Positions 54,907 through 61,582 of a DNA stretch of 61,582 nt are shown piece by piece. The DNA comes from Sphaeroforma sirkka (Eukaryota; Opisthokonta; Ichthyosporea; Ichthyophonida). The notes under the pieces are model-generated. The model saw only the letters and a list, made by a program, of their open reading frames with translations, was not told the DNA's origin and did not search any database. The DNA lies in the NCBI GenBank assembly GCA_001586965.3, contig LUCW03000120.1, positions 135,001 to 196,582 of the forward strand, read 5' to 3'. Every line of letters starts with the position of its first letter. Position 1 is the stretch's first letter. Made by a program: the position numbers and the translations under genes.

Positions 54907-55512
54907 TACCTGTAAACTTCGATGGAAATTACTAGGTTTCAAACTATATTAAACTAAAATACAATTTAGTCAGTTAGGATTTAGCAGTGGTAGCTTGTGT
55001 AAGAATGATCGGGACTGCCTCTTGTTAAGAGCCTAAATATCCTCGATCACACAGGGCGTACCTCTAGCTGTTCTTTATTGAATAATTTTCACTAGAAGTA
55101 CTAAATGTTCATGACCACTTGCCTAATTTGTAAATAGACATAATAACGTAAGTCACGTTAATACATTAGCTGATATAAATAAAGTTCCATCTGAAGAAAA
55201 TTTAAAAAAAAAAAAAAAAAAGACTTATTGGATTTTGGAGATTGGCGGGAGGACCAAAATCAATAAGTAGTAGTTCGGAGATTATAAAATTTAGTTTATA
55301 ACATCCTACATCTACTAATGTCTCAAATAGGTCCAAGTAGATGAGTCATACCAAATACTCAGGCTATTGGAGCCATCAAAGTGAATTTAGAACACTTTGG
55401 AAATATTGGAAAAAGAGCTTGTACTAATTATTTAAAATACAAATAAAACCAATGTATTATCTCAATTGATCTTGATATTTTAGACTGACCGGAGGCCGTA
55501 TTTCTACATACC
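54907..55512 (-). mobile_element. Solo LTR of family A inside copy D gag, with target duplication
   Basis: 598 bp, TGTAGAAATACGG (55508) to GTTTACA (54911) on the minus strand, flanked by TACC on both sides (54907-54910, 55509-55512). It inserted into an already resident family A gag. Confidence 0.9.
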
Positions 55513-55637
55513 AACCTCAGAATTGGCTTCCCCAACAGTTTCCTCGTAGATGTTTCCACAGGGACCTCAGGAACCTCGACAGGCTTAGCGGGCTTAGAGC
55601 TAGCGGCTCCCTTGCCTTTAGAAGTACCCTTAGCCAT
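55513..55637 (-). pseudogene. gag: Copy D Gag, first residues
   Basis: Starts MAKGTSKGKGAASSK at the ATG complementary to 55635-55637 and runs to the solo LTR insertion. Confidence 0.8.
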
Positions 55638-55716
55638 AGTATTTGCTGGATAGTAAATCGATGTTAGACAGTCTAGAAGCAGTACACTACTGTAACTACT
55701 AAATAACTGAAAAATA

Positions 55717-56261
55717 TCGAAACTTCGATGGAAATTACTAGGTTTCAAACTATATTAAACTAAAATACAATTTAGTCAGTTAGGATTTAGCAGTGGTAGC
55801 TTGTGTAAGAATGATCGGGACTGCCTTTTGTTAAGAGCCTAAATATCCTCGATCACACAGGGCGTACCTCTAGCTGTTCTTTATTGAATAATTTTCACTA
55901 GAAGTACTAAGTGTTCATGACCACTTGCCTAATTTGTAAATAGACATAATAACGTAAGTCACGTTAATACATTAGCTGATATAAATAAAGTTCCATCTGA
56001 AAAAAAGTTAATAAAAGAAAAGACTTATTGTATTTTGGAGATTGGCGGGAAGACTAAGTAGTAGTTTAGAAGATTATGAAATTTAGTTTATAATATCCTA
56101 CATCTACTGTCGTCTCAAATAGGTCAAAGTAATTGAGTCATACCCAATACTCAGGCTATTGGAGCCATCAAAGTGAATTTAGAACACTTTAACAATTAAA
56201 ACCAATATGTTATCCCATTTGATCTTGAAATTTTAGACTGGCCGGAGACCGTATTTCTACA
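55717..56261 (-). repeat. 5' LTR of copy D
   Basis: TGTAGAAATACGG at 56261 to a CGA-ended terminus at 55717. It has a deletion of about 35 bp in the TGGAAATATTGGAAAAAG region that other copies keep. Confidence 0.82.
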
Positions 56262-56310
56262 AGAGTACGTTTATATTACAAGATTCTAATCTGGAGACCA
56301 GACTTTTACA

Positions 56311-56799
56311 CAGGCCATTGGTTTTTATTTGTATTTTAAATAATTTAGTACAAGCTCTTTTTCCGTTCTTTATTGAATAATTTTCACTAGAAGTACTAAA
56401 TGTTCATGACCACTTGCCTAATTTGTAAATAGATATAATAACGTAAGTCACGTTAATACATTAGCTGATATAAATAAAGTTCCATCTGAAGAAAAGTTAA
56501 AAAAAGAAAAAGACTTATTGGATTTTGGAGATTGGCGGGAGGTCCAAAATCTATAAGTAGTAGTTCGGAGATTATAAAATTTAGTTTATAATATCCTACA
56601 TCTACTAATGTCTCAAATAAGTCCAAGTAGATGAGTCATACCAAATATTCAGGCTATTGGAGCCATCAAAGTGAATTTAGAACACTTTGGAAATATTGGA
56701 AAAAGAACTTGTATTAAATTATTTTAAATACAAATAAAAACCAATGTGTTATCTCATTTGATCTTGATATTTTAGACTGACCGGAGGCCGTATTTATAC
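56311..56799 (-). repeat. Second fold-back LTR copy of family A
   Basis: Same structure and the same internal join as 48163-48703, but the inverted arm has lost its outer ~50 bp (starts at CCATTGG). It is bounded on the left by an E-like LTR fragment (56262-56310). Confidence 0.8.
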
Positions 56800-56816
56800 A
56801 TTGCTTACTTTAGCGA

Positions 56817-56876
56817 AGCAATGTATTATCTCAATTGATCTTGATATTTTAAACTGACCGGAGGCCGTATTTCTAC
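56817..56876 (-). repeat. Extra family A LTR end
   Basis: A third copy of the first 60 bp of the LTR (ending CCGTATTTCTACA), separated from the previous one by 17 bp containing TTGCTTACTTTAGCGAAGCAA, itself a near-palindrome. Confidence 0.7.
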
Positions 56877-57027
56877 ACTAAGCGATATTTTGACTGCTCT
56901 TTTACAGCTGCAATGATGTCGTTAGAGACATATTCACGTAGGCGTTTAGCTTTCTCGCCAGTTCCATACATTCGATCTACGTGTGCGATAGATAACTTAT
57001 CTAGTGTGAGTTGTTTCTCTAGGGCAG

Positions 57028-57510
57028 CTAACTGATTCTTAAGTTCAGCATTTTCATCGAGAAATTTACTGATGTGGGTAGACGCGCTAGCCTGTGGTTC
57101 GTCTTCCGTCGGCCCTTTATCGGGTTGGACTTCATCGTCGCCGGGGTCGTCGTAATTGACCTCCCTAATTGGCTCTTTATTGGATTAATCTCCTCGAGGT
57201 CGTCATAATTGAATTCCGTAATTGGTTCTTTACCCTTTGGATTAATCTCCTCAGGGATAGTAGATGGAGTGGTCTTAAACCCACTACTATTTTTGCTTCG
57301 CGGTTTTGCGAGCTTTGAACTTGAGGAGAGAGTGGGTCCTCTAGCCCTCTTCTTGGCTGACTTCTCTTTTAATGGAGTAGTCTCATCGGTATCCAGTGTA
57401 TTGTTGTCTTTAGCGACAATGGGGTTGACTGCGTCTTCGGCAGATTCTCTGTCCATCTTCTTTTTATCCGCTTTACGCTTCTTAGATAGCGTAGAGTCCT
57501 TCTTAGTCAT
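57028..57510 (-). CDS. Gag-like N-terminus of an E-like LTR element
   Basis: Starts MTKKDSTLSKKRKADKKK at 57510 (160 codons), Lys/Ser/Glu/Pro-rich and disordered, no zinc knuckle. It lies about 95 nt downstream of a primer-binding site and LTR on the same strand, the expected place for gag. The downstream part (about 56880-57030) carries further coding sense in another frame. Confidence 0.5.
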   Translation of the reverse strand: MTKKDSTLSKKRKADKKKMDRESAEDAVNPIVAKDNNTLDTDETTPLKEKSAKKRARGPTLSSSSKLAKPRSKNSSGFKTTPSTIPEEINPKGKEPITEFNYDDLEEINPIKSQLGRSITTTPATMKSNPIKGRRKTNHRLARLPTSVNFSMKMLNLRIS

Positions 57511-57605
57511 ACTTATCCAGTACGACTTCTGCTATTCACTTAACGAATAGTTATTGTCTTAAGAAAATTTTATGTGGTAGGCCTTGTTCACAGTCTCTTT
57601 TTCAT

Positions 57606-57617
57606 GGGTCGGGGCCA
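57606..57617 (-). promoter_or_regulatory. Primer-binding site of the E-like element
   Basis: Minus strand TGGCCCCGACCC, complementary to a tRNA ending GGGTCGGGGCCA. It is placed just after an LTR end. Confidence 0.6.
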
Positions 57618-57619
57618 AA

Positions 57620-57772
57620 ATATCTGATTTGTAAAATGGAAAAGGTACTTGTAAATAGAACCGTTAAAAACCATTTAATACTCGTGCTTTTAATAGTACG
57701 TTTATAATTTACGTACTGCTTAAGAGTACGTTTATTAACATAAGAGTCTAATGTGGAGGCCCGGCTACTACA
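57620..57772 (-). repeat. LTR of the E-like element
   Basis: Minus strand from TGTAGTAGCCGGGCCTCC (57772) to about 57620. It has repeated 'acgtttat' words, and a related fragment at 56262-56310 may be its other LTR, cut by family A. Confidence 0.55.
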
Positions 57773-57778
57773 GATACC

Positions 57779-58276
57779 TAATGATTCCGCACTTTACGAT
57801 AAAATTATGGACTTAATTATACAAAACAGAAAGAATGTAATAATTGACTGGTGTATTTTTAATTCCTCTAACGGGCACGTTAGCTTGACTTAATAAATGT
57901 CGACTTCTCTAAGTTCAAGTGTCCTTCACATAACTACGTAAGTTGGAGACACAAAGACGTTGTCAAAACCCAAATTGAAGATTGTTTAGAACAGGGACTA
58001 TTTGAAATCAATTATGATGCAACCCCAGTTAACTTAACTCTCTTAGTGGTCGATCAATATAATTCTGATGGAACGTTTAGTAGAACAAGAGTAGTACTAG
58101 ACCTGTTGCCAATCAACAAACTAATTCCGCACCATAATTTTCCCTTACCAAAGATAAGCGAGATACTACGCAAAATGGAGGGTGCGACTATCTTTTCCAA
58201 GATAGACTTAAAAGCTGCATTCCATCAATTACAAATATACGAGCCGCATAGGAAATACTTTTCCTTAACTTGGTAA
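57779..58276 (+). pseudogene. pol: Family A RT fragment
   Basis: Matches copy A from about 6318 to 6813, including LDL...INKLIPHHNFPLPKI and LKAAFHQLQIYEPHRKYF, and ends where copy A has a CAA and this one a TAA. Truncated at both ends, with a deletion near 57890. Confidence 0.85.
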
Positions 58277-58421
58277 GGTTGTTCTCAGTACCCATAGTGG
58301 AAATAATTATACCCGAAGTGCATGCAACACTCACGTTACGTATATGAAACTACTGTATAACGACCTCTACTTAACCACCTTATTTATGTTTTTAGGGATA
58401 CTTTTTAGGGATAATATTACT
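58277..58421. other. Spacer with short duplication
   Basis: A 'tttttaggga' word is repeated at about 58389, 58403 and near 58491. No gene. Confidence 0.4.
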
Positions 58422-58490
58422 GGAGAATGTGAGAATCGAACTCCCGACTTCGTGCATGCAAAGCACGCACTCTACCAACTGAGTTAACTG
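58422..58490 (-). tRNA. tRNA-Ala(TGC)-like pseudogene
   Basis: On the minus strand: D arm CTCAGTTGGTAGAG, anticodon arm CGTGC/TTTGCAT/GCACG (anticodon TGC), T arm with GAGTTCGATTC, and a 3' acceptor ATTCTCC plus A. The 5' acceptor strand is absent: the sequence before the D arm (ACAGTTA) does not pair with the 3' side, and one T-stem pair is mismatched. So it looks like a damaged or retroposed copy, not a working gene. Confidence 0.65.
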
Positions 58491-59029
58491 TTTTTAGGTA
58501 CATTTCAGTACAAATTAGCTGAGACATGTGTCAGCTGCTTGTTTATCTAAAATTGGAATGTCGCTCTCTTCCGTCCCATTTTTTTTGTGTTGTCTGACCC
58601 TATTCAAATTTTCAATTTTTCATGTTCCATTTTGTTTGAATAAATAAATAAAAATTATACACAAGCAGCGAGCGAAGCGAGCTAATTCATATAAAAGTCA
58701 CCTAAATTAATGTTATATATTACATTGAATGCAGTTGCAGGCTAAATATGACAAAATATTTTGTTTTTCTATAAATACTATCACAGAAATAGTGAAATCC
58801 TGTACGAAGTAGTGTACGATTGATAGGTACACCAATGGAATCACAGAATTTACCGGTTCTCCCAAATTTAGCGGTTTTTTGTTCTTTTTTTTGCAAAAAC
58901 AACAATATCAATATGTAAATACTTGTACTTATTTTCGATTTTTTCATCCATATTTTATGATATATTTATATTTGTTAATGAAAAAGCATTCAAAAGCCAT
59001 CACATGCAGAATAACACATCAGTAATACA
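58491..59029. other. AT-rich, no gene
   Basis: Contains GCGAGCGAAGCGAGC (58668-58682), one of four dispersed copies of this motif. The minus frame at 58720-58947 is low-complexity and not convincing. Confidence 0.4.
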
Positions 59030-59940
59030 AGTAAGGTATGTATGTACTATGTATGTATGTATGTATAATATATGTATGAATAATATATGTATGAATGTGT
59101 GTATGTACTATCAATATATGTATGTATTAAGTATTCATGTATGTATGTATTATTTATTTATGTATGTATTAGGCATGTATGTATGTATTATATATGTATG
59201 AATGTATGTATGTATTAAGCATGCATGTATGTATTAAGCATACAAGTATGTATGTAGAATATATTTATGTATGTATTAGGTATGTATGTATGTAAGTACT
59301 ATGTATGTATGTATGTATGCACCACACATATGTATGTATGCATTAGGTATGCATGCGTGCGTACGCATTATATACGTATGGACGCATGTATGTATTCAAA
59401 GCATGCATCGCATCCATCAACGCGCGCACGCACGCATGTATAACTAAATTTATGTATGTATGTATGTATGTATGCGTGCGCGCTTTACTATGTATGTATG
59501 TACGCATTGATATATCTGTATGAATATATATGTATGTACCTATGAACGTATGTATGTATTAAGTACGCATGCATACATGTATCACATATTTATGTATGCA
59601 TTCAGGTATGTATGTGCATACGTATTATAGATGTATGAATGTGTATGGATGTCGCATTGGCCAGCACGCATGTATGCATTAATCCGCGTACGTACGCATA
59701 TAATATATTTATGTACGCATCAGGGCATGTGCATGTGTTGCATGCGCCATGCGTGCAATGAACGTATGTATGCGCCATATACATGTATGTATTGTATCAG
59801 GGTAATGTACGTACGCATTAGGGCATGTGGCATGTGTGTATGTACATGTAACCACGCATGAACCATATATATATACGCATGCGCAAGTAAGCACGTATGT
59901 GCATAATGTAATGTGTGTATGTACGTACGTATTAACCATG
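59030..59940. repeat. TATG/ATGT tetranucleotide microsatellite
   Basis: About 900 bp of degenerate (TATG)n with GCATGC and ACGCA variants. Long 'frames' within it are by-products of the repeat. Confidence 0.9.
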
Positions 59941-59959
59941 TACGTCCCTGTAACAGGTA

Positions 59960-60000
59960 TGTATGTATATTATTATTGATATATATTATATATTATATAT

Positions 60001-60031
<31 letters not shown>

Positions 60032-60345
60032 TATATATATTATGTAACATAATATATGTATATGTAATATATATGCAATATATGCATATAATATACACAT
60101 GCATAATGCATTACGCATACGTATACATGCATATGCATAATATATGTATACAATGTATATGTATATGCATATGTATGTGTAATATATATATTATATATAT
60201 ATATATATATTATGTTTGTATGTGTGTGTGTTCATATATGTATATGTATGAATGTGTATGTATATGTAAATTTGTGTATATGTAAATTATGTAAATTTGT
60301 GTATATGTAAATTATGTAAATTTTTGTAAATTTATATAGAAACCA
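59960..60345. repeat. (TA)n and TATATG-rich repeat
   Basis: Alternating TA runs (e.g. 59995-60045, 60180-60213), then TATGTAAATT direct repeats around 60255-60340. Confidence 0.85.
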
Positions 60346-61582
60346 GAGAAATAATAGGTAACTTTAAAACATTTTCTATTTTTAAAAAATAAAAAATATA
60401 AAAATGCTTCACTAAATAAACCCTAAAACCCGTAAGGTGCCGCCAGAATTTGGTTATGGCCCATGGCCGCATTCGTACGATTTTGTTTACAATTTTCTGC
60501 TAGAAATCGTATAAAATTGCGATAAAATTGAACTCGGTATACGAGAATGCTGTCCAAGCATATAAAAACACTATTATACAATAAACCAATAGAATCATTG
60601 ACCTACGATGGATACCACATATTAAAATTCACTACTATACTGCTGACCAATTACCTCAAGGACTCGGAATAGTATACGATGTTAATCGTACAACAAAACT
60701 AGTAGAAGTAGCGAGAATTCAAATTATCGAAGCGGCTATAGCCCCCCCGTCTCTTTTTTTTATATATAAATTTAGTTCGGTTTTTGTTCTATTGTTTTTT
60801 TGTCATTTAAAAAAAATAGCTTTCTGAATAGCCCTCTAAATTGATATTATACACAAAATGCAGTAGAATAAAACTATAAAAATACTTTTGTTTTTAAAAA
60901 CAAATATTAGACAAGAAGCGAGCGAAGCGAATTTAAATTAAATAAGCTTTAATTCAAATATTATTAATTTTTAACACTAGCTTTAAAAAAATAATACACA
61001 TAGGTTTCAAATCAGCGCTTTTAAAAAAAAATACAAGTAACGAGCGAAGCGAGAAAATTTAAATTATCAATATTGACTAAAAAGTGAATACTTTTATTTT
61101 TATTTTTCCGTTTTTATTCTTTTGTTGTTTTATTAATGTCATGAGTCTGTGACTCTGTGTGAGACGACGCGTTCTATTTGTTTTCTATATATATATATTT
61201 TTTTGCTGACGTTTGCATCATGCGAACTCGGTTTACTACTGAAGCTGTGCGTTCATTGAGCGTGTAGTATACTACTAAACTAGTCTAAAATAGAAAGGAC
61301 GTATGTAGCACTACACGACATAAGAACACTCAGAAAACTGAAAAGGGATCTTTCAAAAGTTTTTACATCAAAAGGTTGCCGTCTACTAGAGAATTAAAGT
61401 GAGAGAGTTTGCAACTAAGCTCACCTTAAACGTTCCCAAGCATTGTGTATACGGCGGGTCCGATAACTTTTATCATATTATGCGGGAGTATCCATTCTAT
61501 TGCTGACTCTAGCCAGCGCGAATGCGTACAACGGTGTGTATTTGATGTCATTAACAAGTGAAGTAGTTTAGGTGATAGTCAA
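60346..61582. other. AT-rich right edge without a convincing gene
   Basis: Stops in all frames. Two copies of a GCGAGCGAAGCGA motif (60918-60930, 61041-61053). One short CCCTAAAACCC stretch at about 60421. I see nothing else. Confidence 0.4.

Larger units (their letters stand above)
48163..56261 (-). mobile_element. Family A Ty3-type element, copy D
   Basis: Minus-strand partner of copy A: 5' LTR 55717-56261, gag, pol, PPT and a 3' LTR that ends in fold-back form (48163-48703). Gag is split by a solo LTR (54907-55512). At least eight frameshifts relative to copy A or to a continuous frame are visible, most of them single-base changes in homopolymers, plus a TAA at 52798. Confidence 0.92.

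Noticed and set aside
59170..60285. ORFs of 60-92 codons in the microsatellite
   Set aside because: Tyr/Cys/Met/His repeats on both strands come from TATG/TA repeats.
60580..60740. Weak resemblance to ribosomal protein L2 (IVYDVNRTTKLVEVAR)
   Set aside because: Only a short match, with stops upstream and no flanking conserved blocks.

Overview
This is a eukaryotic nuclear window dominated by decaying LTR retrotransposons. I see no bacterial operons, ribosome binding sites or CRISPR array. I cannot name the host. The largest identifiable group is Ty3/gypsy-type: protease, reverse transcriptase, RNase H and integrase in that order, inside LTRs that start TG and end CA. At least four LTR families are present: A (LTR starts TGTAGAAATACGG, about 550-600 bp), B (starts TGTGGTCAG), C (starts TGTAGCATTTGGG, 322-338 bp), and an E-like group of fragments. 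One gag fragment (10.3-11.9 kb) and one gag-like ORF with a PBS (47.2-48.1 kb) look separate again.

Layout. 1-797 (minus) is the N-terminal part of a Ser-rich host-like gene running off the left edge. About 1-3.5 kb is otherwise AT-rich with one weak exon candidate. 3.5-10.3 kb is a near-complete family A element (+). 10.3-11.9 kb is a foreign gag. 11.9-14.0 kb is a truncated minus copy of family A. 14.4-15.9 kb holds inverted iterons, a dispersed repeat and an unrecognised 282-codon ORF. 16.6-17.9 kb is the 3' end of another Ty3-like element (integrase, G-run PPT). 17.9-26.7 kb is a large imperfect palindrome of two family B copies joined tail to tail. 26.7-30.1 kb and 38.1-47.1 kb hold minus-strand pseudogenes that are not retrotransposon pol genes. 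One is an XPG/FEN1-type nuclease, split by a solo family A LTR and by a complete family C element (30.1-38.1 kb). The other is a large unknown pseudogene whose middle 1.33 kb is amplified five times in tandem (39.6-46.3 kb). 47.2-56.3 kb holds a gag-like ORF, then family A copy D (minus), whose gag is interrupted by a solo LTR. 56.3-58.3 kb is LTR and RT debris. 58.4 kb has a broken tRNA-Ala-like sequence. 59-60.2 kb is tetranucleotide and TA microsatellite. The rest is AT-rich and apparently empty.

How the genes fit together. In family A (three copies) gag and pol are in one reading frame separated by a single TGA, as in readthrough elements. Its pol order is an aspartic protease with an unusual DPG motif, RT (YLDD), RNase H, a Dam-methyltransferase-like domain, then a HHCC/DDE integrase. 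Family C has the same extra domain with an NPPW motif. Most elements carry several stops or frameshifts. Many frameshifts are length changes in homopolymers, so some may be consensus errors rather than real decay.

The most unusual items are the methyltransferase-like insertion in two Ty3-type families, the five-fold tandem amplification within a pseudogene near an XPG-like nuclease, the fold-back form of the family A LTR, and a CCCTAAA-type telomere-like patch at the position of the catalytic Glu codon of the family C integrase.
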